A DNA stretch of 64,000 nucleotides from Paracoccus lutimaris. Lineage in GTDB: Bacteria > Pseudomonadota > Alphaproteobacteria > Rhodobacterales > Rhodobacteraceae. Within the stretch, counting starts at the first letter, position 1; the number at the start of each line of letters is the position of its first letter. The position numbers and the translations under genes are program-made. A model generated the notes under the pieces. It saw nothing but the letters and a program-made list of their open reading frames with translations. It made no database searches and was not told where the DNA came from. This document shows, in pieces, positions 41,611 through 55,115 of this stretch. Where the stretch lies: assembly GCF_003337565.1 (NCBI RefSeq), contig NZ_QPJL01000014.1, positions 1 through 64,000 of the forward strand, given 5' to 3'.

Positions 41611-41636
41611 AAACGCGCCCGCTGAGGGGCGCGTTT
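41611..41636 (-). terminator. Terminator of the petABC operon
   Basis: AAACGCGCCC and GGGCGCGTTT form a perfect 10-base stem around a 6-base loop, 21 bases beyond the petC stop. On the minus strand the stem is followed by TTTCG, and A/T pairs at the stem base supply the T run. Confidence 0.85.
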
Positions 41637-41656
41637 CGATTTTCAGGCCGCCCGGA

Positions 41657-42961
41657 TCACTCGGGCTTGCGCGGATGCTTGACCGACCACCACAGCTTCT
41701 TGTTGGTCAGGTAAAGCAGCGCCGCCAGCACGATCAGGAAGATCACCGAGGCGAAGCCGACCTGCTTGCGGTCCATCATCTTCGGCTCGGCCGTCCACAT
41801 CAGGAAGGCGGCGACGTCCTTGGCCATCTGGTCGACCGTGGCCGGGGTGCCGTCCTCATAGGTGACCTGATCGTCGGTCAGCGGCTGCGGCATCTGGATC
41901 CAGTTACCGGCAAAGGCCGCGTTGTGATAGAAGGTGCTGCCCGCCTCCTCCTTGGTCTCGCCGTCATAGCCGGTCAGGATGGCGTGGATATATTCCGGGC
42001 CACCCGTGCCGTTGAACAGCTGCGACACACCCGTGCCATAAGGCCCGTGGAAGGCGGCGCGCGCCTTGGCCATCAGCGACAGGTCCGGACCCATGCCCTC
42101 GCCCGAGACGGTCGGGAAATGGTCGGTGGGAACGCGCGGACGGTCCTCGCCGCTTTCGGCATCGGTGATGTCGAATTGCGCGGCATAGGCGCGGACCTGA
42201 TCCTCGGGCAGCTCGGGGCCACCGGCATCGCCCAGCGTGCGCAGCGGGACATAGCGCAGGCCGTGGCAGCCGGCGCAGACCTCGGTATAGACCTGCAGGC
42301 CGCGCTGAAGCTGGAACTGGTCATAGGTGCCGAACGGGCCTTCGAAGCTGAAGGCGACGTCCTCGATATGCGCGGCCTCGTGGCTGGCAGCGGCTTCACC
42401 TTCGGCGGCGTGTCCTTCCGCCGCGGGCTCGGCAGCGGCATGCGCCGCGTCTTCGCCTTCCGCCGCCGGTTCTGCAGCAGCCTCGGCCGGAGCCTCGGCA
42501 GCCGGTTCCGCCGCGGCTTCTGCGGCGGGTGCTTCTTCGGCAGCAGGGGCCTCGGCAGGTGCGGCCTCAGCCGCCGGCGCTTCGGCCGGAGCCTCGGCCT
42601 CAGCCGCAGGAGCGGCCTCGGCCGGCGCTTCCGCCGCCGGCTCGGCTGCGGGTTCTGCTGCGGGTTCTGCGGCCGGTTCTGCGGCAGGCTGTTCCGCCGC
42701 AGGTTCAGCAGGTGCTTCCGCTGCCGGGGCAGCCTCAGTCGCGGCCTCGGCAGCGGCTGCGGGTGCAGCCTCGGCCGGAGCCTCGGTCACCGCCTCGGCG
42801 ACCGGTGCCGCCTCGGCCGCCGGAGCGGGCGAAGCGTTGTTTTGATAGCTCGAACCGGCAGGCGCGGTGGTCGCGGTGCTGGCGTCCTGCGCGATCGCGC
42901 CCCCTGCCAAAGCAACCGTCAGGGCCGCAATAGCCGTGAGCGATGCGTTTCTCATGGTCAT
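41657..42961 (-). CDS. petC: Ubiquinol-cytochrome c reductase cytochrome c1
   Basis: 434 residues. Signal peptide (about 1-25), then a long low-complexity Ala/Glu/Pro region (about 45-195, mostly PAAE/APAEA units), then the cytochrome c1 domain with heme motif CAGCH at residues 229-233, [32 protein letters not shown] and a C-terminal membrane anchor (about 405-425). The acidic insert is the hallmark of Paracoccus denitrificans cytochrome c1. It passes electrons from the Rieske protein to cytochrome c. Last gene of petABC; AAGGAG precedes the ATG. Confidence 0.97.
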   Translation of the reverse strand: MTMRNASLTAIAALTVALAGGAIAQDASTATTAPAGSSYQNNASPAPAAEAAPVAEAVTEAPAEAAPAAAAEAATEAAPAAEAPAEPAAEQPAAEPAAEPAAEPAAEPAAEAPAEAAPAAEAEAPAEAPAAEAAPAEAPAAEEAPAAEAAAEPAAEAPAEAAAEPAAEGEDAAHAAAEPAAEGHAAEGEAAASHEAAHIEDVAFSFEGPFGTYDQFQLQRGLQVYTEVCAGCHGLRYVPLRTLGDAGGPELPEDQVRAYAAQFDITDAESGEDRPRVPTDHFPTVSGEGMGPDLSLMAKARAAFHGPYGTGVSQLFNGTGGPEYIHAILTGYDGETKEEAGSTFYHNAAFAGNWIQMPQPLTDDQVTYEDGTPATVDQMAKDVAAFLMWTAEPKMMDRKQVGFASVIFLIVLAALLYLTNKKLWWSVKHPRKPE

Positions 42962-42973
42962 TGTTGCCTCTCC

Positions 42974-44891
<1,918 letters not shown>

Positions 44892-45070
44892 TCTTGCCCC
44901 TTCGCGGGGCGATACGACCGAACGGGCCGTGACAAAGCACAGCCCTCGCCTAGGCGGTTCTAGCGATCAAATTCCTGTCAGTCCAGAAGGCCAGACCAGG
45001 GGATGTGCCGCAAATCGACGCAGGTGTGGGATTTTGGCTGTCCGCATGCGGTCGAAAACCTGCGGTTGCG

Positions 45071-45859
45071 TCACAGCAAGCCTTCGCTGCGGAAGCTCAG
45101 CTCGCGGGATTTGCCGATGATCAGGTGGTCATGGACCGTGATTCCCATGACCTCGCCCGCAGCGACGATGCGCGCGGTCATCGAGATATCGGCCTGCGAG
45201 GGGGTCGGATCGCCCGAGGGGTGATTGTGGACCAGGATCAGGGCGCTGGCGGTCAGTTCCAGCGCGCGGCGCATGATCTCGCGCGGATAGACCGGGACGT
45301 GATCGACGGTGCCGCGGGCCTGTTCCTCATCGGCGATCAGCACGTTCTTGCGGTCCAGATAGAGGACGCGGAACTGCTCGATCTCGCGATGGGCCATGGC
45401 GGTGTGGCAATAGTCCAGCAGCGCGTCCCAGCTGGTCAGGACCGGGCGATGCATGACGCGCGAGCGCGCCAGCCGCTGTGCCGCTGCCTCGACGATCTTG
45501 AATTCCTGCACCACGGCAGGGCCGACGCCCGACACCTCGGCCAGCCGGGCGGGGGGCGCCGAGACCACGCGGTTGAAATCGCCGAAATGGTCCAGCAGCC
45601 GCCGGGCAAGGGGTTTGACGTCCTGACGTGGAATGGCACGAAACAGCACCAGTTCCAGCAACTCGTAATCGGGCAGGGCGTCCGCCCCGCCCTGCATGAA
45701 ACGGTCGCGCAGCCGCGCGCGGTGATCGGCCAGATAGCTGGGCGGTTTTTCACCGCGCCCGGACCGGACGGTTCCCGCCGTCAGGGGGGTATCATCCTCT
45801 GCCGGGGCAGGGAAGAACAGCGGCAAGGGCGCTTCGTGAAAGGCGTGATTCGATCCCAT
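45071..45859 (-). CDS. radC: RadC family JAB-domain protein
   Basis: 262 residues: N-terminal helix-hairpin-helix part (about 40-135; HRARLRDRFMQGGADALPDY, LAEVSGVGPAVVQEFK) and a C-terminal JAB/MPN metalloprotease-like domain with LVHNHPSGDPTPSQAD (about 213-228). Despite the name, a DNA-repair role was not upheld in E. coli, and the biochemical activity is unsettled. All JAB zinc ligands appear intact. Confidence 0.93.
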   Translation of the reverse strand: MGSNHAFHEAPLPLFFPAPAEDDTPLTAGTVRSGRGEKPPSYLADHRARLRDRFMQGGADALPDYELLELVLFRAIPRQDVKPLARRLLDHFGDFNRVVSAPPARLAEVSGVGPAVVQEFKIVEAAAQRLARSRVMHRPVLTSWDALLDYCHTAMAHREIEQFRVLYLDRKNVLIADEEQARGTVDHVPVYPREIMRRALELTASALILVHNHPSGDPTPSQADISMTARIVAAGEVMGITVHDHLIIGKSRELSFRSEGLL

Positions 45860-45920
45860 GCCCGCAATCTGGCACGGGATCGGTGAAGGAAGGCTTAACG
45901 CTGCAGGGTCTGCGCGGGCG

Positions 45921-47090
<1,170 letters not shown>

Positions 47091-47120
47091 GTCGGTCGCG
47101 TCCGGGATCCTTAAAGGAAT

Positions 47121-47153
47121 GGCCGGCCCGTGCGGGTTTGCAGCGGGCCGGCC
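47121..47153 (-). promoter_or_regulatory. Strong hairpin in the dnaK-dnaJ intergenic region
   Basis: Perfect 10-base arms (47121-47130 and 47144-47153) with an inner TGC/GCA pairing in the loop. It sits 18 bases after dnaK and 30 bases before dnaJ on the minus strand. It may attenuate or stabilise the transcript so that DnaJ is made at a lower level than DnaK. Confidence 0.7.
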
Positions 47154-47171
47154 GATACGTTTGCACCGCGC

Positions 47172-49088
<1,917 letters not shown>

Positions 49089-49206
49089 GCAATAACCTTT
49101 CTTGCGGCGATATAAATAGGCTTCGGGTCCCATGAGGCCCCCGGAACCTGGATCCCTTGATTGCCCCGAGCGGACTCTTCGGCGAGTCCCCCGGTATTCT
49201 TGGGCC

Positions 49207-49235
49207 TATATAGGAAGGGGTCCGGCGGCCTGCAA
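49207..49235 (-). promoter_or_regulatory. Candidate dnaK promoter
   Basis: On the minus strand TTGCAG (49235-49230), a 17-base spacer and TATATA (49212-49207) form a good sigma70-like promoter about 120 bases before the dnaK start. A heat-shock sigma32 -10 (CCCCAT-like) may overlap as CCCCTTCC, but the match is loose. Confidence 0.5.
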
Positions 49236-49298
49236 GCAGCGCCTGCGGCAGAAATTGCGCCTTTCTGGCGGCCGCGGCGCGACATTCCGGCCCGCCGG

Positions 49299-50120
49299 TC
49301 AGCGCCCGGCCGACCAGCTGACCGACACGGCCTTGCGGGTCACGAATTCGCCCATCAGCCCGATCATCAGCAACGCCAGCGTGGTATAGACGGGGTATTC
49401 CAGGTTCGAGTTGCGCGGCGCGTAATTGATGAAGGCATAGCCGCGCGTCTGGTCGATGATGTGAAACAGCGGGTTCCAGGAAAAGGCGTGCAGCAGCGCC
49501 GGGGACATGGTGTTGGCCACGAACATCTTGCCGGAAAACACCATGTTGACGCGCTGGAAGAACATGGTCAGCACCTGCGCCCCCTGCGGCCACCATGGCC
49601 GCAGCGACAGGAAGATCAGCCCGATGCAGCAGCCGCAGAACCACGACAGCAGCAACATCGCATAGCAGGCCAGCGGATCCTCGATATGGATCGGCTCGAC
49701 GAAGTAATTATAGGCCGTCATCACCACGAAGGCCGCGAAGGTCTGCTTGTATAGCGAAGCCAGCGCCGCGGCCGAGATCACCACCGCCGTGTTCATCGGC
49801 CCGTGCTTCATGATCTGGCTGTTGGGCCCGCCAGAGCCCGAGACCGCGCCGATGGCCTGCGAAAAGGCCATGAACATGAAGATGCCGGTCATGATATAGA
49901 CGATGAAATCGCCCCGGATCGGCGAATAGCGCACGCCGATGATGAAATATATCAGGTAGAACCCCAGGATCATGGCGACGGCCTGGACCACCGTCATCAT
50001 CAGACCGACAATGGCGTTGCGCTGGCCCTTGCGCAGATTGTTCACGGTCACATGATAGATCAGCGCCAGCGTCGTGAACGCGGCCTCGACCATGTTGCGA
50101 CTGCGGCGTTGCGTAAACAT
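49299..50120 (-). CDS. ABC-2 type polysaccharide exporter permease (KpsM/Wzm-like)
   Basis: 273 residues with six hydrophobic segments, of the ABC-2 membrane family that exports capsule or O-antigen; FMAFSQAIGAVSGSGGPN and HAFSWNPLFHIIDQTRGYAF are typical. It needs an ATPase partner (KpsT/Wzt), but none is adjacent. I chose MFTQRRSRN; a GTG six codons earlier is possible. It is divergent from cysQ-kdsB and the glycosyltransferase genes, so it likely exports their product. Confidence 0.82.
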   Translation of the reverse strand: MFTQRRSRNMVEAAFTTLALIYHVTVNNLRKGQRNAIVGLMMTVVQAVAMILGFYLIYFIIGVRYSPIRGDFIVYIMTGIFMFMAFSQAIGAVSGSGGPNSQIMKHGPMNTAVVISAAALASLYKQTFAAFVVMTAYNYFVEPIHIEDPLACYAMLLLSWFCGCCIGLIFLSLRPWWPQGAQVLTMFFQRVNMVFSGKMFVANTMSPALLHAFSWNPLFHIIDQTRGYAFINYAPRNSNLEYPVYTTLALLMIGLMGEFVTRKAVSVSWSAGR

Positions 50121-50180
50121 CGCTGATCGGTCTTTCACTGGGGCAGGGCGGGGCGCTTGCCCTGCGCGATCCGCCGCATC

Positions 50181-50209
50181 ATAACAAACGGGAAAACCAT
50201 ATATATAAT
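50181..50209 (+). promoter_or_regulatory. Candidate promoter for cysQ-kdsB
   Basis: A perfect TATAAT (50204-50209) in a short AT run stands 42 bases before the cysQ start, with ATAACA (50181-50186) at 17-base spacing matching the -35 consensus at four of six positions. Confidence 0.45.
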
Positions 50210-50251
50210 CAGCGCCGCATGCCGGTAAACCCGGGACCGAAAGGAAAACCT

Positions 50252-51049
50252 ATGCAATTCGATCAAATGATTGCCGAGATGCGCCGCCTTGCCCTGCTTG
50301 CCGGTGACAGGATCATGCAGATCTATGGTGCCGAGGATTTTGAGGTCCGGTCAAAATCCGACGCATCCCCGGTGACCGAGGCCGATGAGGCCGCCGACGC
50401 GCTGATCTCTGCCGGTCTGCGCGCGGCCTTTCCCGATATTCCGCTGGTGACCGAGGAGCAGGCCGAGACCCATGGGCAAAGCCTGTCGACCTTCCTGATC
50501 GTCGATCCGCTGGACGGGACCAAGGAATTCGTCCAGCGGCGCGGTGATTTCACCGTCAATATCGCCTATGTCGAAAACGGCACGCCGCGCTTTGGCGTGG
50601 TCTATGCCCCGGCCAAGGGGCGGCTGTTCTATACCGCCGCGCATGGCGGCTCGGTCGAGGAAAAGGGCCCCTTTGGCGCGCAGCCGGGCGAGGTCACGCC
50701 CATCGGCGTCAATTCGATGCCCGACAATCGCGGGCTGATGGTGGTGGCCTCAAAATCGCATCGCGACGCCGCGACCGACGCCTATATCGACCATTACGCG
50801 GTGCGCGACATGACTTCGGCGGGCAGTTCGCTGAAATTCTGCCTTGTCGCGACGGGCGAGGCCGATCTTTATCCGCGCCTTGGCCGGACCATGGAATGGG
50901 ACACGGCGGCGGGCGATGCGGTGCTGCGCGGCGCGGGTGGCGAGGTGGTGCGTTTCGACGACCACACCCCCTTGGCCTATGGCAAGCCCGGTTTCGACAA
51001 TCCCTTCTTCATCGCCTATGCGCCCGGCGTGCTGCTGGTGCGGGAGTAA
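50252..51049 (+). CDS. cysQ: 3'(2'),5'-bisphosphate nucleotidase CysQ
   Basis: 265 residues of the Li+-sensitive, Mg2+-dependent phosphatase family: SPVTEADEAAD, the metal site DPLDGTKEFVQR and EWDTAAGDAVL. CysQ dephosphorylates PAP, the product left when PAPS donates sulfate, and so protects sulfotransferases and sulfate assimilation. An AAGGA site precedes the ATG; an in-frame start further upstream is less likely. It is five bases before kdsB and in the same region as a sulfotransferase gene at 59099. Confidence 0.93.
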   Translation: MQFDQMIAEMRRLALLAGDRIMQIYGAEDFEVRSKSDASPVTEADEAADALISAGLRAAFPDIPLVTEEQAETHGQSLSTFLIVDPLDGTKEFVQRRGDFTVNIAYVENGTPRFGVVYAPAKGRLFYTAAHGGSVEEKGPFGAQPGEVTPIGVNSMPDNRGLMVVASKSHRDAATDAYIDHYAVRDMTSAGSSLKFCLVATGEADLYPRLGRTMEWDTAAGDAVLRGAGGEVVRFDDHTPLAYGKPGFDNPFFIAYAPGVLLVRE

Positions 51050-51053
51050 ACCC

Positions 51054-51854
51054 ATGTCTGTCGTCATCGTCATTCCCGCCCGCCATGCCTCGACCCGCTA
51101 TCCCGGCAAGCCGCTGGTGGAATTGCGCGGCGCCTCGGGGCAGGGGCTCAGCCTGATCCGCCGCAGCTGGGAGGCGGCGCGGGCCGCGCAGGGCATCGAC
51201 CGGGTGATCGTCGCCACCGATGACGACCGCATCCGCGAGCATGCCGAGGGCTTCGGGGCCGAGGTGGCGATGACCTCGACCAGCGCCCGAAACGGCACCG
51301 AACGCTGCGCCGAGGCCGTGGCCAATCTGGGCCTGACCCATGATATCGTGGTCAACCTGCAGGGCGACGCGCCGCTGACGCCCGCCTGGTTCGTCGAGGA
51401 TCTGGTCGCGGGCCTGCGTGCCGATCCGGGCGCCGATGTGGCGACGCCGGTCCTGCGCTGCACCGGCGCCATGCGCTCCGAGCTGATCGCCGACCGCGTC
51501 GCGGGCCGCGTCGGCGGCACCACCGCCGTCTTCGGTCACGACCGGCGCGGGCTTTATTTCTCGAAAGAGGTGATCCCCTTTGCCGCCGGCGATTTCGGCC
51601 CCAGCGACCCGACCCCAGTCTATCACCATGTCGGCGTCTATGCCTATCGCCCCGCCGCGCTGGCCGAATACCCAAGCTGGGGCGAGGGGCGTCTTGAACA
51701 GCTTGAGGGGCTCGAGCAATTGCGTTTCCTTGAACGTGGCCGCCGCATCCTGTGCGTCGAGGTCGAGGCGCGGGGCCGTGAATTCTGGGAGCTGAACAAC
51801 CCCTCGGATGTGGGCAAGCTGGAATCGATGATGCAGCGCATGGGCATCGCCTGA
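51054..51854 (+). CDS. kdsB: 3-deoxy-manno-octulosonate cytidylyltransferase
   Basis: 266-residue nucleotidyltransferase. PARHASTRYPGKPL, IVATDDDRI, GTERCAEA, NLQGDAPL and VYHHVGVYAYRP mark CMP-Kdo synthetase. It activates Kdo for lipopolysaccharide or for the Kdo linker of group 2 capsules. Pairing with cysQ and a KpsM-like permease suggests the capsule role, though it may also be the cell's only KdsB. Confidence 0.9.
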   Translation: MSVVIVIPARHASTRYPGKPLVELRGASGQGLSLIRRSWEAARAAQGIDRVIVATDDDRIREHAEGFGAEVAMTSTSARNGTERCAEAVANLGLTHDIVVNLQGDAPLTPAWFVEDLVAGLRADPGADVATPVLRCTGAMRSELIADRVAGRVGGTTAVFGHDRRGLYFSKEVIPFAAGDFGPSDPTPVYHHVGVYAYRPAALAEYPSWGEGRLEQLEGLEQLRFLERGRRILCVEVEARGREFWELNNPSDVGKLESMMQRMGIA

Positions 51855-53098
51855 TGCAGCCAGCGCCGGGGCGCGCGCCGCGATGCAGTGTCATCGTCGT
51901 CTCGCGTCACCGGCCGCAGCATCTGGCCCGCTGCCTGGCCGCCCTGGCCCGCCAGACCCATCCCGAATATGAAATCGTGCTGGTCGCCGACCCGGCCTCC
52001 GTGGGTATCTGCGCGGACCTGCCGCTGAAGCGCCGGGCCTTTGACATCCCGAACATCTCGCTGGCCCGGAACGAGGGCATCGCGCTGGCCGCCGCCCCGG
52101 TCGTGGCCTTCATCGACGATGACGCCATCGCCCTGCCCGGCTGGGCCGAGGCGCTGACCCGGCCTTTTGCCGATCCGCGCGTGCTGGCCGGGACCGGCTT
52201 TACCCGTGGCCCCGACGGGCTGAGCTGGCAGGCGCGGGCCGAGCGGATGACGGCCTCGGGTCAGGCCATCCCCTTTGATCTGGATGAGCCTGCCCTGCTC
52301 GCGCCCGAGGACGGCTGCCCGATCAGCACCATCGGCACCAATTGCGCCTTTCGCCGCGAGACGCTGCTGGAGATCGGCGGCTTTGATGGGGCATTTCCCT
52401 ATCATCTGGACGAAAGCGATGTGAACATGCGCCTCTGCGCGCGGTTTCCGCAGGGGCTGACGGCGGTGGTGCCACAGGCGCAGGTGATCCATGGTATTGC
52501 GCCGGGTTCGGGCCGCGCCGGGGCGGGCGTGCCGCAGGATCTGACGCAGATCGGCCGCTCGTCCGCGATCTTTGCCGCGCGCCATGGTGGTGACGCGAGG
52601 TGGGTGCAGATTAGTCAGCGGCGGCGCTTGCTGCGTCATATGGTCGCGGGGCGGCTTGATCCTTTCGCGGTGGCGCCGCTGATGGCGACGCTGCGGGCAG
52701 GATTGGCCGAGGGGCGGGCGCTGTGCCCGCCGCCTCCAGTCGGAAAACCGGCCGTTGCGTCTGATTTCGCGTCTGATTTCCGTCCCATTTCGGGCCATGC
52801 GCCCCGCCATGTGTTTCTGGCGGGATGGCATTGGCGGGCGGGGTCCTTGCGCGAATCCGCCGCCCGCGCGGTCGCGGCGGGCGATCTGGCCACGATCCTG
52901 CTGATGACCCCCAGCGTCCTGCCGCATCGCATGGTGATGGGCGAGGGCGGCTGGTGGGAACAGCGCGGCGGGCTTTGGGGCCCCTCGCGGCCGGGAGATT
53001 CACCAGTCTTTCTGATGGGTTGGCACAATCGCTGCGCGCGCGAGCGGGGAAATTCGCTGGACCTGGGCGTGAAATCGGCGGAAACTGGCAACGGATAA
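51854..53098 (+). CDS. Glycosyltransferase family 2 protein with C-terminal extension
   Basis: 414 residues. The GT-A domain (about 10-225) shows CSVIVVSRHRPQHLARCL, the DxD-type AFIDDDAIALPGW, NCAFRRETLLEIGGFD and FPYHLDESDVNMRL. The C-terminal about 180 residues (after QRRRLLRHMVAGR) are a separate part of unknown role, containing HVFLAGWHWRAGSLRESA. It starts with TGATG overlap to kdsB, so it belongs to that unit. Donor and acceptor sugars are unknown. Confidence 0.88.
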   Translation: MQPAPGRAPRCSVIVVSRHRPQHLARCLAALARQTHPEYEIVLVADPASVGICADLPLKRRAFDIPNISLARNEGIALAAAPVVAFIDDDAIALPGWAEALTRPFADPRVLAGTGFTRGPDGLSWQARAERMTASGQAIPFDLDEPALLAPEDGCPISTIGTNCAFRRETLLEIGGFDGAFPYHLDESDVNMRLCARFPQGLTAVVPQAQVIHGIAPGSGRAGAGVPQDLTQIGRSSAIFAARHGGDARWVQISQRRRLLRHMVAGRLDPFAVAPLMATLRAGLAEGRALCPPPPVGKPAVASDFASDFRPISGHAPRHVFLAGWHWRAGSLRESAARAVAAGDLATILLMTPSVLPHRMVMGEGGWWEQRGGLWGPSRPGDSPVFLMGWHNRCARERGNSLDLGVKSAETGNG

Positions 53099-53222
53099 AG
53101 AAAAAATTCGCCTGGTCTGAATTTAGACGGAACGGTTTGGCTCTTACCGCGCTTGTTGCGCAGTCGCGAACAAACGGGGATAACCCCCAAAAAGGTTGGC
53201 GCAGACGTCAGGAGACCTATTG

Positions 53223-54113
53223 ATGAGTCGTAAAGTAACCAAGGCCATCTTCCCCGTGGCTGGCCTGGGCACCCGCTTTCTTCCCGCAACGAAGAGCATT
53301 CCCAAGGAAATCATGACCTTGGTGGACCGCCCGTTGATCCAATACGCGATCGACGAGGCCCGTGCTGCCGGGATCGAAGAGTTCATCTTCGTTACCTCGC
53401 GCGGCAAGGGTGCGCTTGAGGACTATTTCGACCATGCCCACGAACTGGAATCGAATCTGAAAAAGGCCAACAAGACCGACCTGCTGGACGTGCTGCGCGG
53501 CACCAACATGGATTCGGGCGCCATCGCCTATATCCGCCAGCACAAGGCACTGGGGCTGGGTCACGCGGTCTGGTGCGCCCGCCGTCTTGTCGGCGACGAG
53601 CCCTTTGCCGTCATCCTGACCGATGACGTCATCATGGGCGAGCCGCCCTGCCTTCAGCAGATGATCGAGGCCTATCAGGACACCGGCGGCAGCATGGTCG
53701 CGACCATGGAAGTGCCGCTGGACAAGACCAAGGCTTACGGCGTCCTTGACGTGGCCGAGGACATGGGCGCCATCGTCCGCGCCAAGGGCATGGTCGAAAA
53801 GCCCAAGGAAAACCCGCCCTCGAACCTGGCGGTGATCGGGCGCTATATCCTTGCCCCGACGGTGCTCAACAACCTCAACAAGCTCAAGCAGGGCTCGGGC
53901 GGGGAAATCCAGCTGACCGACGCCATTGCCGACGAGATCGCCGAAGGGCGCGGCGTCTATGGCCTGCGCTTCCGCGGCCAGCGCTTCGACTGCGGCTCGA
54001 AAGCCGGTTTCCTGCAGGCGACCGTGGCCTTTGGCCTTGCACGCGAAGATCTCAAGCACGAGTTCGCCGAATACCTTTCGGATATCAACTCGATCCTGAA
54101 GGCGGCGGAATAA
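53223..54113 (+). CDS. galU: UTP-glucose-1-phosphate uridylyltransferase
   Basis: 296 residues; FPVAGLGTRFLPATKSIPKE, FAVILTDDVIMG, VEKPKENPPSNLAVIGRYIL and GEIQLTDAIA are standard for GalU. It makes UDP-glucose, the precursor of glucans and, with GalE, of UDP-galactose. AGGAGA lies upstream of the ATG. It begins 124 bases after the preceding glycosyltransferase, so it probably has its own promoter, and galE follows after 3 bases. Confidence 0.97.
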   Translation: MSRKVTKAIFPVAGLGTRFLPATKSIPKEIMTLVDRPLIQYAIDEARAAGIEEFIFVTSRGKGALEDYFDHAHELESNLKKANKTDLLDVLRGTNMDSGAIAYIRQHKALGLGHAVWCARRLVGDEPFAVILTDDVIMGEPPCLQQMIEAYQDTGGSMVATMEVPLDKTKAYGVLDVAEDMGAIVRAKGMVEKPKENPPSNLAVIGRYILAPTVLNNLNKLKQGSGGEIQLTDAIADEIAEGRGVYGLRFRGQRFDCGSKAGFLQATVAFGLAREDLKHEFAEYLSDINSILKAAE

Positions 54114-54116
54114 GGC

Positions 54117-55115
54117 ATGACGGCGACGGTATTGGTGACGGGCGGTGCGGGCTATATCGGCTCGCATGCCTGCAAGGCGTTGCGTGATGCGGGTTTCGTC
54201 CCGGTCACTTATGACAACCTCTGCACCGGCTGGCGCGAGGCGGTGAAATTCGGCCCCTTCGAACAGGGCGAATTGCTGGACCGCGCCCGGCTGGACGAGG
54301 TTTTCGCCCGCCACCGGCCGATTGCCGTCATGCATTTCGCCGCACTGAGCCAGGTCGGCGAAGCCATGGCCCAGCCGGGCAAATACTGGCGCGGCAATGT
54401 CAGCGCCTCGCTGAGCCTCATCGAGGCGACGCTGGCTGCGGGCGTGCGCAATTTCGTCTTTTCCTCGACCTGCGCCACTTACGGCGATCATGACGGGGTG
54501 GTGCTGGACGAAAACACCCCGCAACTGCCGCTGAACGCTTATGGCGCCAGCAAGCGCGCGATCGAGGACATGCTGAAGGACTTCGGCGCCTCGGACGGGC
54601 TCTCCAGCGTGATTTTCCGCTATTTCAACGTCGCCGGCGCCGATCCCGAGGGCGAGGTGGGCGAGTTCCACCAGCCCGAGACGCATCTGGTGCCGCTGAT
54701 TCTGGACGCCATCGACGGCAAGCGCCCGGCGCTGACCATCCATGGCACCGATTATCCGACCCCGGATGGCACCTGCATCCGCGACTATGTCCATGTCATG
54801 GACCTGGTCGACGCCCATGTGTTGGGCCTGCGGCACCTGCTGGCCGGCAAGGTCGCCAAGGGCGGCCATGATGTCTTTTGCCTTGGCACCGGCAACGGCT
54901 TTTCGGTGCGCGAGGTGATCGACCATTCGAAATATGTCACCAACCGGCCCGTGCCGCTGACCGAAGGTCCGCGCCGGGGCGGTGATGCGGTCAAGCTTGT
55001 CTCGGGCAGCGAAAAGGCGATTGCGGTGCTGGGCTGGAACCCGGCCCGCTCGACCCTGCCGCAGATGATCGGCGACGCCTGGCGCTGGCATCAGAACGGT
55101 GGCTATGGCGCCTGA
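54117..55115 (+). CDS. galE: UDP-glucose 4-epimerase
   Basis: 332-residue extended SDR. The NAD loop VTGGAGYIGSHACKAL, the substrate threonine/serine region SSTCATYG, the catalytic pair in YGASKRAIEDM and RYFNVAGADPEG identify GalE, which interconverts UDP-glucose and UDP-galactose. It is coupled to galU and overlaps the next glycosyltransferase gene by 11 bases. Confidence 0.95.
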   Translation: MTATVLVTGGAGYIGSHACKALRDAGFVPVTYDNLCTGWREAVKFGPFEQGELLDRARLDEVFARHRPIAVMHFAALSQVGEAMAQPGKYWRGNVSASLSLIEATLAAGVRNFVFSSTCATYGDHDGVVLDENTPQLPLNAYGASKRAIEDMLKDFGASDGLSSVIFRYFNVAGADPEGEVGEFHQPETHLVPLILDAIDGKRPALTIHGTDYPTPDGTCIRDYVHVMDLVDAHVLGLRHLLAGKVAKGGHDVFCLGTGNGFSVREVIDHSKYVTNRPVPLTEGPRRGGDAVKLVSGSEKAIAVLGWNPARSTLPQMIGDAWRWHQNGGYGA

